In this document: piece after piece, positions 16,734 to 26,670 of the stretch
Layout: every line of letters starts with the position of its first letter
Numbering within the stretch: the first letter of the stretch is position 1
Source: CALRQJ02 sp943370285
GTDB lineage: Bacteria; Bacteroidota; Bacteroidia; Chitinophagales; Chitinophagaceae
NCBI GenBank assembly: GCA_943370285.1
Contig: CALRQJ020000008.1
Location: forward strand, 62,001-126,000
Direction: 5' to 3'
DNA length: 64,000 nt
Translations under genes and position numbers: made by a program
The notes under the pieces: generated by a model
Told to the model about the DNA's origin: nothing
The model's input: the letters and a program-made list of their open reading frames with translations, nothing else
Databases searched by the model: none

Positions 16734-19331
16734 CTACTGTTCATTTCTAAACACCACAACCCCATCAAAAACATCTATTAAAACGGGTTTGGTTTTATCT
16801 ATATCACCTGCCAATATTTTTTTGGATAACTGGTTAACGATTTCTTTTTGTATCAATCGTTTTAAAGGTCTAGCACCCATTTGAATATCGTATCCATTTT
16901 CGGCTAAATAATCTAATGCATATTCACTGAAATGTAAAGTGATACCACTTTGAGCTACTAATTGTTTCAAATGATTGAGTTGAATAGTAATGATACCTTT
17001 GATTTCTTTTTTCAGCAAAGGTTGAAACATGATAATTTCATCCACTCTATTCAAAAATTCAGGCCTTACCGTTTGTTTCAGCAAAATCATCACTTCAGCT
17101 TTGGCTTTTTCAGCCGCCACATCGATGGTATCTTCTGTAACCGATTCAAAGGCTTCCTGAATAATATGACTACCAATATTACTCGTCATTATAATGATGG
17201 TATTTTTAAAATTCACCATTCTGCCTTTGTTGTCTGTCAATCGGCCATCATCCAATACTTGTAACAACACATTCCAAACATCGGGGTGAGCTTTTTCAAT
17301 TTCATCTAATAATACTACACTATACGGTTTGCGTCGCACCGCTTCGGTCAACTGCCCACCTTCATCGTAGCCTACATAACCCGGAGGAGCACCCACCAAT
17401 CGACTCACGGTATGTTTCTCTTGGTACTCACTCATGTCAATACGAGTCATCATACTTTCATCATCAAACAAATAGTCGGCTAAAGCTTTTGCTAATTCTG
17501 TTTTACCAACACCTGTTGTACCTAAGAATATAAATGAACCAATTGGCTTTTTAGGATCACTTAATCCGGCCCTACTTCTTCTAATGGCATCGGCAACGGC
17601 AATAATCGCTTCCTCTTGTCCTACAACTCTTTGATGCAACTCTTCTTCCAATTTCAATAATTTTTCTCTTTCACCTTGCAGCATTTTACTTACCGGAATA
17701 CCTGTTGCTTTTGCAATACTCTCTGCAATATCTTCTGCATCTACCTCTTCTTTCAATAAACGTCTTTCGCTGATAGCGTCTAAATCTGCCGATGAGGCTT
17801 CAATCAATTTTTCTTGGTCCTTTATTTTGCCGTATCGAATTTCTGCTACTTTGCCAAAATCACCATTACGTTCAGCTTGTTCGGCTTGTAATTTTAAATC
17901 TTCAATATTTGCTTTTGCTGTTTGAATTTTTTCTACGATTTCTTTCTCTTGCTGCCATTTGGCTTTTAAAGTATCTCTCTCTACACTCAGTAAAGAAATA
18001 TCTTGCGATAATTCTTTCAACTTCACTTCATCATTCTCTCTTTTTATCGCTTCTCTTTCAATTTCTAACTGCCGAATTTGTCTTTCCAGTTTATCCAATT
18101 CCTCAGGCATACTATTCATTTCTAAACGCAACTTAGCGGCACTTTCATCAATTAAATCGATGGCTTTATCCGGTAAAAAACGATCGGTGATATAGCGCTG
18201 AGATAATTCTACTGCAGCAATAATGGCTTCGTCTTTAATCCGAACATGGTGATGACTTTCATATTTGTCTTTTATACCACGTAAAATAGAAATGGCATCT
18301 TCTATATTGGGTTCATCAATCAATACTTTTTGAAAACGACGCTCTAAGGCTTTGTCTTTCTCAAAATATTTCTGGTACTCGTTTAAAGTGGTTGCACCTA
18401 TTGCTCTTAACTCTCCACGGGCTAATGCAGGTTTTAAAATATTGGCAGCATCCATAGCACCTTCGCCACCACCTGCACCAATCAGGGTATGAATTTCATC
18501 GATAAATAAAATGATATCGCCATCACTTTCGGTCACTTCTTTTACGACAGCTTTTAATCTTTCTTCAAATTCACCTTTGTATTTGGCGCCGGCAATCAGT
18601 TGCCCCATATCTAAAGCATAAATGATTTTAGATTTTAGATTCTCCGGTACATCACCATTTACAATTCGCATGGCCAAACCTTCTGCAATCGCAGTTTTAC
18701 CAACACCCGGCTCACCCACTAAAATGGGATTGTTTTTGCTACGTCTGGTTAAAATATGTAGTGTTCTTCTTATCTCTTCATCACGGCCAATTACCGGATC
18801 AAGTTTGCCGTTTCTGCCCAACTCATTTAAGTTTTTGGCATACTTCTGTAATGAATTGTATTGCTGCGATTGTGTTTGAGAATTAACAGTACTTCCTTTT
18901 CTTAAATCTTTAATTGCTGTTATTAATCCTTTCTCTGTAAGACCTGCATCTTTTAGTAATTTTCCGGTATTGTCATTGACGGATAGTAGGCCAATCAATA
19001 CATGTTCAACACTTACAAATTCATCGCCAAAAGTTTTGAGCGATGCGTTAGATTTTAACAACGCATTATTCAAATCTCTACTTATGGCTTGTGCAGGTTC
19101 GTTGCCGGAAGTCTTGGGCAATTTCTTTACCGCTTCGTCTAGTTTGGCCGCTACAAATGCGGTGTTGACATTGTTTTTTTTCAGTAGGAATTCAATGGGG
19201 CTATCCTCATCTTTCAATAATGCTTGCAGCATATGTTCTGTTTCAATATTGGGGTTGCCTTTATTGAAAGCTAATTGCTGTGCAGCTTGAATACTTTCCT
19301 GCGCTTTAATGGTGTAATTATTTAGGTTCAT
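16734..19331 (-). CDS. clpB: ATP-dependent chaperone ClpB
   Basis: Hexameric AAA+ disaggregase that works with DnaK to rescue aggregated proteins. At 865 residues it has the typical length. The Clp-N double repeat is at about 5-145. AAA-1 has Walker A GEPGVGKT (206-213) and Walker [11 protein letters not shown]. The middle coiled-coil domain, which marks ClpB rather than ClpC/ClpA, lies at about 410-530 with long heptads of Glu/Lys/Leu. AAA-2 has GTTGVGKT and [10 protein letters not shown], followed by the D2-small domain with GARPLKR. No CIRCE or sigma-32-type element is visible upstream. Confidence 0.98.
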   Translation of the reverse strand: MNLNNYTIKAQESIQAAQQLAFNKGNPNIETEHMLQALLKDEDSPIEFLLKKNNVNTAFVAAKLDEAVKKLPKTSGNEPAQAISRDLNNALLKSNASLKTFGDEFVSVEHVLIGLLSVNDNTGKLLKDAGLTEKGLITAIKDLRKGSTVNSQTQSQQYNSLQKYAKNLNELGRNGKLDPVIGRDEEIRRTLHILTRRSKNNPILVGEPGVGKTAIAEGLAMRIVNGDVPENLKSKIIYALDMGQLIAGAKYKGEFEERLKAVVKEVTESDGDIILFIDEIHTLIGAGGGEGAMDAANILKPALARGELRAIGATTLNEYQKYFEKDKALERRFQKVLIDEPNIEDAISILRGIKDKYESHHHVRIKDEAIIAAVELSQRYITDRFLPDKAIDLIDESAAKLRLEMNSMPEELDKLERQIRQLEIEREAIKRENDEVKLKELSQDISLLSVERDTLKAKWQQEKEIVEKIQTAKANIEDLKLQAEQAERNGDFGKVAEIRYGKIKDQEKLIEASSADLDAISERRLLKEEVDAEDIAESIAKATGIPVSKMLQGEREKLLKLEEELHQRVVGQEEAIIAVADAIRRSRAGLSDPKKPIGSFIFLGTTGVGKTELAKALADYLFDDESMMTRIDMSEYQEKHTVSRLVGAPPGYVGYDEGGQLTEAVRRKPYSVVLLDEIEKAHPDVWNVLLQVLDDGRLTDNKGRMVNFKNTIIIMTSNIGSHIIQEAFESVTEDTIDVAAEKAKAEVMILLKQTVRPEFLNRVDEIIMFQPLLKKEIKGIITIQLNHLKQLVAQSGITLHFSEYALDYLAENGYDIQMGARPLKRLIQKEIVNQLSKKILAGDIDKTKPVLIDVFDGVVVFRNEQ

Positions 19332-19523
19332 AGTAGTTGTTTATAAAGTTGTATGAATCACTTTCACAAGTTCAATTTGTCTTTAAAGAAACCGCAAATG
19401 CTAATCCAAGTCTGTAAAGCGGAAAGATTGACATAATACAAGATGTAAAACGGAACATAAGTCAGTTGGATCAAGGATTTGCTGAAATTTTAGCAGGTTA
19501 TTAAATAATTGTAGCTTTAAGAT

Positions 19524-21497
19524 ATGCTTAGGCCTATTAGCTTATCCTTGCTCTTGGTTTTATCCATTGCTGGATATGGACAATCGTATATGGACAGTCT
19601 TAAAAATGCCTTTAGATTAGGTACAAATGATAGTCTAAAAGCCGATGCTGCATTGGAGATATGTTGGGAGTTGGCTTGGGATGAAGCAGATACTGCTATC
19701 TATTATGGATTAGCTGCAAAAACATCGGCAGAAAGAAGAAAAAATAATTACCAATTATTAAGAGCTTACGACAGACTTGCTCAAGCTTATGATACTAAGA
19801 AACAAACTACATTAGTGCTATATTTTTTTAATCAAGGAATTGCCTTAGCAAAACAAATTAATGATGCTGCTTTTGTAGGAAAATTATACAACAATCTGGC
19901 TTTGTCTTATTACTACAGAGGTGTAGTGGATAGTAGTTTGTATTGGCATTTTCAATCGTTACAAACAAGAAAAACAACCGGTGATTTAAAAGAAATTGGG
20001 CAAAGTCTAAATAATATTGGATTGTTGTTTAGAGTAAAGAAAGATTATCCTGCCGCTATTGATTATTATCGTCAATCTTTAGCTATTAAAAATCAAATTG
20101 ACGACAAGAAAGGTGCATTAAATACACTCATCAATATTGCGGCATGTTATAAAAACAGTAAACAGTACGACAGTTGTATTTTTTATTCTGCTGTAGCTGA
20201 AAGATTAGCCAATTCCTTAGATCGAAAAAAAGATGCAGCTGCTGCAATAACTAATGCCGGTTTATCCATGGTAGCATTAGGAAAGTATCAGCAAGCTTTA
20301 AATAAATTGTTACAGTTAGATAAAGTTGGCGACAAAGATATTAGTGCTGATACCGAGAATTATCATGAGCTTACCGGTGGAATTGGAGAGGCCTATTTAG
20401 GGCTTGATCAATACGATAAAGCCATTGTATATTTTTTAAAAGCATTGCAATTGGCAGTTGGAGGAAATAAGCTGGAGTTTGAAGCTCAGATTAATCATTT
20501 GTTAGCTACCGCTTATGAAGCAAAAGGAGACTTTGTTGCAGCTTTGCGTTATCAAAAACAATTCAAATTGCTGAATGATTCACTATTTAATATCAGCAAT
20601 ATAGAAAGTATGAATGAACTTTCTACTCGTTTTGAAACAGAAAAAAAAGAAGTTCAGATTAAAGCCTTGGAAGCTGAAAACAAGCTTAAACAACAACAAA
20701 ATAGATTGTATTTGGCTTTGGTTGTAATTGCTGTATTATTGATTGGTCTTGCTTTGTGGGCATATTGGCAAAAAACAAAAGCCAATGCCATCTTACAACA
20801 GCAACAACAAGAAATCATCAATAAAACGGCACAGTTGAATCAACAAGCAGCAGAAATAGCAAGACTGCAAACGCAAATGAATCCGCATTTTATTTTTAAT
20901 GCTATCAATTCTATTCAGCATTTGGTCATGAAAGGAGACGTGCAACAATCGTTGGATTATTTAAATGATTTTGGAAGATTAATGCGGATGACACTTAATA
21001 ATTCGGAGAAGGAATTCATTAGTCTTCAGGAAGAAATAAATTTTCTTCATCAATACTTGAAATTTGAGTTGTTACGCTTTCAATTTCCATTTAGTTATAG
21101 CATTGATGTAGCCAATGAGCTAGACGTTGAATCAACTTATTTGCCGCCTATGCTGGTACAACCATATATTGAAAATGCAGTAAAGCATGGGCTGTTACCA
21201 CAGACTGCAAAAGGTATATTGCATGTTGAATTTAGATTAATCACTAAAAATTCAATTGATTATTTGAGTATTACAATTGCTGATAATGGTGTAGGAATTG
21301 ATGCAGCCGAAAAACGTAAAGTAGGTTTAGTACAATTAGATCGTTCTATGGGTATGCATATCACTGCAAAGCGAATTGCCAAATTGTACGAAACAGAAAA
21401 CGTACCAATATTAGAAGATGTAGTGCAGCTTTCAACAAATGAAAGTGGTTCTGGAACAGTTGTTCGTATTTTTATTCCTTTGATTGAACAATATTGA
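19524..21497 (+). CDS. TPR-domain sensor histidine kinase, LytS-type
   Basis: 657-residue membrane kinase. The signal peptide (1-19, GYGQ) is followed by a periplasmic region of about six or seven tetratricopeptide repeats (55-365, e.g. YYNNLALSYYYRG, SLNNIGLLFRVKKDYPAAIDYY). A coiled coil, one transmembrane helix near 395-415 and a second coiled coil follow. The His_kinase domain has the phospho-acceptor H455 in MNPHFIFNAINS, and the HATPase_c domain has YIENAVKHG. The TPR region presumably senses a protein or peptide partner in the periplasm. The stop is one base from the start of the regulator (TGATATG), so the pair is translated together. Confidence 0.92.
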   Translation: MLRPISLSLLLVLSIAGYGQSYMDSLKNAFRLGTNDSLKADAALEICWELAWDEADTAIYYGLAAKTSAERRKNNYQLLRAYDRLAQAYDTKKQTTLVLYFFNQGIALAKQINDAAFVGKLYNNLALSYYYRGVVDSSLYWHFQSLQTRKTTGDLKEIGQSLNNIGLLFRVKKDYPAAIDYYRQSLAIKNQIDDKKGALNTLINIAACYKNSKQYDSCIFYSAVAERLANSLDRKKDAAAAITNAGLSMVALGKYQQALNKLLQLDKVGDKDISADTENYHELTGGIGEAYLGLDQYDKAIVYFLKALQLAVGGNKLEFEAQINHLLATAYEAKGDFVAALRYQKQFKLLNDSLFNISNIESMNELSTRFETEKKEVQIKALEAENKLKQQQNRLYLALVVIAVLLIGLALWAYWQKTKANAILQQQQQEIINKTAQLNQQAAEIARLQTQMNPHFIFNAINSIQHLVMKGDVQQSLDYLNDFGRLMRMTLNNSEKEFISLQEEINFLHQYLKFELLRFQFPFSYSIDVANELDVESTYLPPMLVQPYIENAVKHGLLPQTAKGILHVEFRLITKNSIDYLSITIADNGVGIDAAEKRKVGLVQLDRSMGMHITAKRIAKLYETENVPILEDVVQLSTNESGSGTVVRIFIPLIEQY

Positions 21498-21498
21498 T

Positions 21499-22245
21499 AT
21501 GTTAAAAGCTTTAATCATAGATGATGAACCTGCTAATCGGCAGTTGCTCGAAAGCCTATTACATCGCTTTTGTGATGATGTTGTGGTAATTGGAGCTGTA
21601 GATGGTATTGAAAAAGCAGTTAGTATTATAAAAGCACAAGATCCAACATTGGTTTTTTTAGATGTGGAATTAAAAGGCGAAACCGGGTTTGATTTATTTT
21701 CGATTTATCCTAACCCTTCATTTGATGTGGTATTCACTACAGCTTTTGAAAAATATGCGTTAAAAGCCATCAAAACATCTTGCCTCGAATATTTATTAAA
21801 GCCCATCGATTACAAAGAATTGATGATTGCAGTTGAGAAGTGCAGACAAAAGCAAGCAACACAACACAAACAAGAGCATTTTGAAACATTACTCACTAAT
21901 CTTACGCATCAATCTAAAACGATACAAAAAATTTCTATACCGGTTAATGATGGCTTTGTATTTGTGCACACAGCCGATATACTTTATTGCGTGGGGGAGA
22001 ATAATTATACCACCATTTATACCGCCAACAATAAAATTGTTTCTTCCAAAACATTAAAAGATTATGATGAAATGCTTGCCGGAAATTCGTTTTTTCGTTG
22101 TCATAAATCTTATCTAGTAAACATGAATCATATACAAAAATTTAGTCGGGCTGAAGGGTTGCGATTATTAATGCCCAATGGGAATTGGATAGATGTTTCG
22201 GTTCGTAAGAAAGAAGAGTTTTTGGAATTGTTGCAAAAAAAATAA
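21499..22245 (+). CDS. LytTR-family response regulator
   Basis: Cognate regulator of the TPR kinase. The receiver domain has DDE at 8-10, D55 in LVFLDVELKG, and LKP. The C-terminal LytTR DNA-binding domain has YCVGENNYTTIY, FFRCHKSYLVNMNHI and WIDVSVRKK. The frame is open from a TTG at 21484 inside the kinase gene, but the ATG at 21499 (MLKALIIDDE) gives the normal receiver N-terminus. Targets are unknown. Confidence 0.94.
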   Translation: MLKALIIDDEPANRQLLESLLHRFCDDVVVIGAVDGIEKAVSIIKAQDPTLVFLDVELKGETGFDLFSIYPNPSFDVVFTTAFEKYALKAIKTSCLEYLLKPIDYKELMIAVEKCRQKQATQHKQEHFETLLTNLTHQSKTIQKISIPVNDGFVFVHTADILYCVGENNYTTIYTANNKIVSSKTLKDYDEMLAGNSFFRCHKSYLVNMNHIQKFSRAEGLRLLMPNGNWIDVSVRKKEEFLELLQKK

Positions 22246-22271
22246 CCGGCAGCACACTACATGCTGCCGGT
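22245..22271 (-). terminator. Terminator of the propeller-like gene
   Basis: ACCGGCAGCA / TGCTGCCGGT, a perfect 10-bp stem with a 7-base loop. On the minus strand it is followed by TTATTTTTTTT, so it terminates the gene ending at 22305. Confidence 0.85.
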
Positions 22272-22304
22272 ACCAAAACTGCTACTAGATAAGAAGCAGA
22301 TCGT

Positions 22305-25094
22305 TTACTGTACTACAATGCGATTTGTCATTTTTTCATTGCCCCCCGTCAATGTGGAATGATAGATGCCTGCAGCTAGTTTGCTTAGATCAATAGGAAT
22401 ACTATTTGTACCCTCTTTTAACGCAATGATTCTACTGTACACTAATGATCCCAAATTGTTATACAATTGTAACGTATAATTGCCACTGGCTCTTACTGTA
22501 GAAGTGAGTGTTGTATTGCCTCCCTGAGTAGGATTAGGATACATGCTATAATCTTGTTTTGTGGTAGTTATATTTACTTTTACTACTGCACTTAATTTGT
22601 TTGTTCTGTCGTTATCTACTGATTTAATACGATAGTAATTCATTCCCTTTAAAGGTTGCATATCTGTAAGTTGGTAAGTAGAAATTCCAGCTGCTGAAAC
22701 TGTAGCAATACTGCTGAAATTAATGCCGTTATGGCCTCTTTCTACTTCGTATTGCTGTACATTATTTTCACCCGAAACCTGCCAATTAATTTGTATGGTG
22801 TTGTTGATAGGCTTTGCATGAATGCCCACAAAATGTACAGGTAAAGTACCGGTTTGAATATATTGTCCAAAATTTGAGGATACGGTACAACCGGCCCCAC
22901 TAAATCCACCACCGGCATAAAGATTAGTGCCTACTACACCTAATGCATTCATGGAACCACCACCAACACCACCGCTCATGCCTGTACCTAAGCCAGACCA
23001 AGTTGAGCCATTAAAGCCTGCAATGCCGATTGCTGTACTGCCTCCGGCAGTATTAAAACCTCCGGCAACAAATACATTGCTGCCCATAATAGCAATAGCA
23101 TTTACGGAACCATTTAATCCACTACCTAAAGCACTCCAAGTAGTACCATTCCATTTGGCAATTTTATTAGCAGCATTTCCTCCGGCATTGGTAAAATCTC
23201 CCCCTGCGTAAATAGTTGTGCCATCTGCTGCAATTGCTCTAACTGTATTATCTACACCTGTACCTAAAGCACTCCAAGTTGTACCATTATATTTTGCTAT
23301 ACGATTAGCGGCAACAGAACCGGGAGCTTGTATAAATGAACCACCAATGTATAAATCTGTTCCAACGGTTCTCATGGCATATATAGCACTACCAAAAGAA
23401 ACGCTTCCAAATTGAGTATTTGTACCATTGTATAGCCAAATTGAATTCTGTTCTGCATAGTAAAGGTTTGTACCAACTGTAGCCAATGCAAAAACTTCCA
23501 AATTTTGTGTTCTACCGGCATCCTCCCAAGTGGTTCCATTCCAAATACCCACTTTTCTAAGTGTGGCTCCTCCTCCTGTTTGAGAAAAATTTCCTCCAAC
23601 ATATAATTTGCTATTAGCATAGGTTAAAGCATTTACTCTGCCATTAACGCCACCACCAACACTAGACCAAGTAGTGCCGTTCCAACGGGCCAAGTTATTT
23701 GCTACTATATTGTAAACCGTATTGAATTCTCCACCTATGTACACATTGGTGCCATCAATTGCGATGGCATTTATTTTACCTGAAACCCCTTTTAAATTAG
23801 CCAAAGTACCTGGATGCCATGCCGACCAACTACTACTGCTATATCTAGCAATATTGCTCAAAGACGTGGTGTTACTTCTACTAAAACTACCACCTGTATA
23901 TAAAATCCCTCCAGTGGATGCAGCAGCATATACCGAACCACTGTTGGTGGCTGCATCATGTAGTCCGTTGCTTACTGCCGACCATGTAGTGCCATTAAAT
24001 AATGCAATGTTTTTTAATGCAACAGGGCTTGCACCTGCAGTACTTGTAAGGTTACCCGCTGCATAAATATTTGTACCATCAATTGCTATGGCAGATACAG
24101 TAGAAAATTGACTCATACCATCGCCTAAAGCACTCCATGTTGTGCCATTCCATCTAGCAATATTATTTGTGCTTTCAGCGCCGGCTTTATCAAAATAGCC
24201 ACCAACATATATATTGCTGCCACTTATGGCTATGGCATAGGCATCGCCGGGCCCAGATCCTCTGCCTAGGCCATCGCCCAGATTTGTCCATGTACTACCT
24301 GTCCATCTAGCAATTCCATTCAAATAACCAAAATCACCAATTTCAAAATCTCCACCGGCATATAAATTTGAGCCACTCACGGCAAATGCTCTTACTGTAT
24401 TATCTAAGCCAATGCTCATCGAATTCCAACTCGTTCCATTCCATCTAACGGCATAGTCACCGCCACTTCCACCACCATTTGTAAAACTTCCGCCGGCATA
24501 AACATTAGTACTAATCACTGCAACAGCAAACACAATTCCATTGTTAATGCCTGCACCTAATGCACTCCAATTGCTACCATTCCAACGAGCAATACGCAAT
24601 GCTGTTGATCCCCCCGCTTCAGTAAATTCGCCTCCTGCATACACATTGCTTCCACTAACTGCCACGGTATACACATTTCCATTAAGACCAGTGCCTAATG
24701 TACTCCATGTAGTCCCATTCCATTTTACAATTCTATTTACCGCTAAGTCACCAATTAATGTAAAATCTCCGGCCAAATAAATATCTGTTCCATTTACGGC
24801 AATAGCTCTAACTGCTCCATTAGCACCGGGTAATCCAAAACCATCTTGCCATCCATCGCCACAGCCGCTTGTGCGTTCTTGTGTTTCTGGTACAAAAATG
24901 GGTGCACCATTTTTACCGTAAGTAAGTGCAAATCCTGAAGCATTAAAATTGCCGTTAACCCCGGGTTTAATTGCGCCGTCTTTGTTTAATACAGCAGCTA
25001 AACCTACCTCATTAGTAGGTGTTAGAGGGTTTTGAAAGCCGCTGCCATAGACGTACATGACGATACAGCAACAAAGTAAAATTGTCTTTTTCAT
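22305..25094 (-). CDS. Secreted 13-unit propeller-like repeat protein with T9SS sorting domain
   Basis: 929-residue T9SS cargo of unknown function. The signal peptide (start chosen at 25094; the frame is open to 25139) is followed by a short lead and about 13 repeats of roughly 50 residues. Each repeat has the pattern WNGTTWSALGTGLN...VNAIAVxGTNVYAGGxFTxAGG...IAxWNG. Variants replace the first Trp by Phe or Tyr (FNGTTW, YNGTTW, YSSSSW). The periodic W-G-W and YAGG strands point to beta-propeller blades, perhaps two propellers. A FN3-like segment follows (INWQVSGENNVQQYEVERG), then a type A sorting domain (YSMYPNPTQGGN ... LAAGIYHSTL). It is predicted to be exported and anchored or released at the surface. 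Confidence 0.85.
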   Translation of the reverse strand: MKKTILLCCCIVMYVYGSGFQNPLTPTNEVGLAAVLNKDGAIKPGVNGNFNASGFALTYGKNGAPIFVPETQERTSGCGDGWQDGFGLPGANGAVRAIAVNGTDIYLAGDFTLIGDLAVNRIVKWNGTTWSTLGTGLNGNVYTVAVSGSNVYAGGEFTEAGGSTALRIARWNGSNWSALGAGINNGIVFAVAVISTNVYAGGSFTNGGGSGGDYAVRWNGTSWNSMSIGLDNTVRAFAVSGSNLYAGGDFEIGDFGYLNGIARWTGSTWTNLGDGLGRGSGPGDAYAIAISGSNIYVGGYFDKAGAESTNNIARWNGTTWSALGDGMSQFSTVSAIAIDGTNIYAAGNLTSTAGASPVALKNIALFNGTTWSAVSNGLHDAATNSGSVYAAASTGGILYTGGSFSRSNTTSLSNIARYSSSSWSAWHPGTLANLKGVSGKINAIAIDGTNVYIGGEFNTVYNIVANNLARWNGTTWSSVGGGVNGRVNALTYANSKLYVGGNFSQTGGGATLRKVGIWNGTTWEDAGRTQNLEVFALATVGTNLYYAEQNSIWLYNGTNTQFGSVSFGSAIYAMRTVGTDLYIGGSFIQAPGSVAANRIAKYNGTTWSALGTGVDNTVRAIAADGTTIYAGGDFTNAGGNAANKIAKWNGTTWSALGSGLNGSVNAIAIMGSNVFVAGGFNTAGGSTAIGIAGFNGSTWSGLGTGMSGGVGGGSMNALGVVGTNLYAGGGFSGAGCTVSSNFGQYIQTGTLPVHFVGIHAKPINNTIQINWQVSGENNVQQYEVERGHNGINFSSIATVSAAGISTYQLTDMQPLKGMNYYRIKSVDNDRTNKLSAVVKVNITTTKQDYSMYPNPTQGGNTTLTSTVRASGNYTLQLYNNLGSLVYSRIIALKEGTNSIPIDLSKLAAGIYHSTLTGGNEKMTNRIVVQ

Positions 25095-25291
25095 GATAAC
25101 AGTTTTGGGTTTTAGAAATGCCGGACTAACCGGTTTCAATCATAAACCTATTCTGTTATTAAGGGTTATTTTTGTTGATTGATATAACGTAATGTATTAG
25201 GTGGTAAGCGTTGCAGATGAATGATGGAACGTTAGCTTTTTGTTCGATTTTTTATTGCTAAGTTTATGCCATTATAATAAATGAAATACGC
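25095..25291. other. Divergent intergenic region
   Basis: Promoter region shared by the propeller-like gene (left) and the serine hydrolase (right). A TAAGTTTA near 25258 is a one-mismatch -7 box for the rightward gene. Nothing else is seen. Confidence 0.35.
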
Positions 25292-26326
25292 ATGAAAAAA
25301 GGATTGTTGTTTGTTTGGGCAATTAGTATAGTCTTAATCAGTAATGCTCAATACGATTTTTCGCAAGTCACTGTAAAATTAGAAGGTGCTAAAAAGCAAC
25401 TGGGTGGCGATGTTGCTGCGCTGATTTATAAAGATGGGAAAATAGTGTATCAAAAAGAAATAGGTGACTTCAATATAAAAACACAAGCACCTATTGCTAG
25501 TTGTAGCAAATGGCTTACCGCTGCTTTGGTAATGTGGTTTGTAGATCAAGGCAAAATTTCATTGGATGATAAAGTGAGTCAATATCTACCCATTTTTGCA
25601 AAGTATGGTAAGAGTTATATAACCATTCGGCATTGTTTAAGCCATCAAACCGGTGTAGATTCAGATAAAAAGGGATTGGGATTATTGGCCCGAAGGAAGT
25701 ATAAAACCTTAGAAGAAGAAGTAGATGATTTTGCAGCGAAGAAAGAGATTGATGCTAATCCGGGAACTGAATTTGCATACAGCGGCGTAGGTTTAAATAT
25801 TGCTGCAAGGGTATTGGAAGTTGTAGGCAAAAGAAATTTTCCTCAGCTGATGATGGAGAAAATAACCCGTCCGTTAAGTATGCGGAATACTACTTTTCAA
25901 ATAGACTATGAAAGAGCACCAAATCCTTCTGGCGGGGCATATTCTACTGCAGCCGATTACCTCAATTTTTTAACCATGATGATGGATAAAGGTATGTTTA
26001 AAGGAAAACGTATTTTGAGTGAAGCATCGGTGGATGAAATGAGAAAGATACAAACCACAGGTTTGCCGATTGCCTTTGCACCAAAAGCAGCAGAAGGCTA
26101 TCAATATGGGTTAGGTAATTGGATTATTGAAGCAGATACATCTGGCAAAGGCACTGTAGTAACAAGCCCCGGTTTATTTGGCACTTGGCCTATGATTGAT
26201 TATTGCCGAGGCTATGCCTGTATTTTCTTAGTGAAGAGTTTTTTAGGCGAAGCCAGAAAGGAAATTTACATGGATATTAAAACGGCTATTGATGCGGTTA
26301 TTCCCGCTAATACAACCTGCAATTAA
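25292..26326 (+). CDS. Exported serine hydrolase, class C beta-lactamase-like fold
   Basis: 344-residue periplasmic protein of the beta-lactamase/DD-peptidase family. The signal peptide (1-19, NAQ) is followed by the S-x-x-K motif SCSK at 70-73 and a Y-S-G motif (EFAYSGVGL) at the second active-site position, taking the place of Y-A-N. The C-terminal region has SPGLFGTWP at the place of the KTG triad, so the third motif is changed. EstB-like esterases and D-aminopeptidases show similar changes, so penicillin hydrolysis should not be assumed. The next small membrane gene starts two bases after the stop. Confidence 0.85.
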   Translation: MKKGLLFVWAISIVLISNAQYDFSQVTVKLEGAKKQLGGDVAALIYKDGKIVYQKEIGDFNIKTQAPIASCSKWLTAALVMWFVDQGKISLDDKVSQYLPIFAKYGKSYITIRHCLSHQTGVDSDKKGLGLLARRKYKTLEEEVDDFAAKKEIDANPGTEFAYSGVGLNIAARVLEVVGKRNFPQLMMEKITRPLSMRNTTFQIDYERAPNPSGGAYSTAADYLNFLTMMMDKGMFKGKRILSEASVDEMRKIQTTGLPIAFAPKAAEGYQYGLGNWIIEADTSGKGTVVTSPGLFGTWPMIDYCRGYACIFLVKSFLGEARKEIYMDIKTAIDAVIPANTTCN

Positions 26327-26328
26327 CA

Positions 26329-26667
26329 ATGTACGAACATAAAACACAGCCCTTAGCAACAATGAAACAATTTTATGGTAGAGTTATGTTTAACCTACTA
26401 TGGGCAAGTGTTATCCTTAGTATTTGTTTGTTAATTGGTGTATTGGGCTATCATTATTGTGCCCATATTGGATGGTTAGATAGTTTACATAATGCAGCTA
26501 TGATATTAAGTGGCATGGGTCCGGTTGTAACAATAGAAAACACCGCCGGAAAATGGTTCTCTTCTTTTTATGCCATTTTCAGCGGTGTTGCATTTATAAC
26601 TAATATTGGTTTTTTATTGGCACCGGTTGCCCATCGTTTTTTTCATAAGCTACATTTGGAAGAATAA
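26329..26667 (+). CDS. Small two-helix membrane protein, 112 aa
   Basis: Two clear transmembrane helices (WASVILSICLLIGVLGYHY and FYAIFSGVAFITNIGFLLA) are separated by a loop containing WLDSLHNAAMILSGMGPV and a short re-entrant-looking hydrophobic stretch. This shape recalls a two-helix pore module, but no potassium-channel selectivity signature is present, so no function is assigned. The start is two bases after the serine-hydrolase stop, so co-transcription is likely. An internal ATG (MKQFYGRV) 12 codons in is an alternative start. The gene ends in a convergent arrangement, four bases from the opposite gene. Confidence 0.7.
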   Translation: MYEHKTQPLATMKQFYGRVMFNLLWASVILSICLLIGVLGYHYCAHIGWLDSLHNAAMILSGMGPVVTIENTAGKWFSSFYAIFSGVAFITNIGFLLAPVAHRFFHKLHLEE

Positions 26668-26670
26668 CAG

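Noticed and set aside
22927..24780. Several Pro/Ala-rich plus-strand ORFs opposite the propeller-like gene
   Set aside because: Antisense shadows of the repeat codons; the minus frame has a signal peptide and sorting domain.
25292..26326. Class C beta-lactamase resistance gene
   Set aside because: The SxxK motif is present but the second and third motifs differ from true AmpC, so an esterase or peptidase is as likely.
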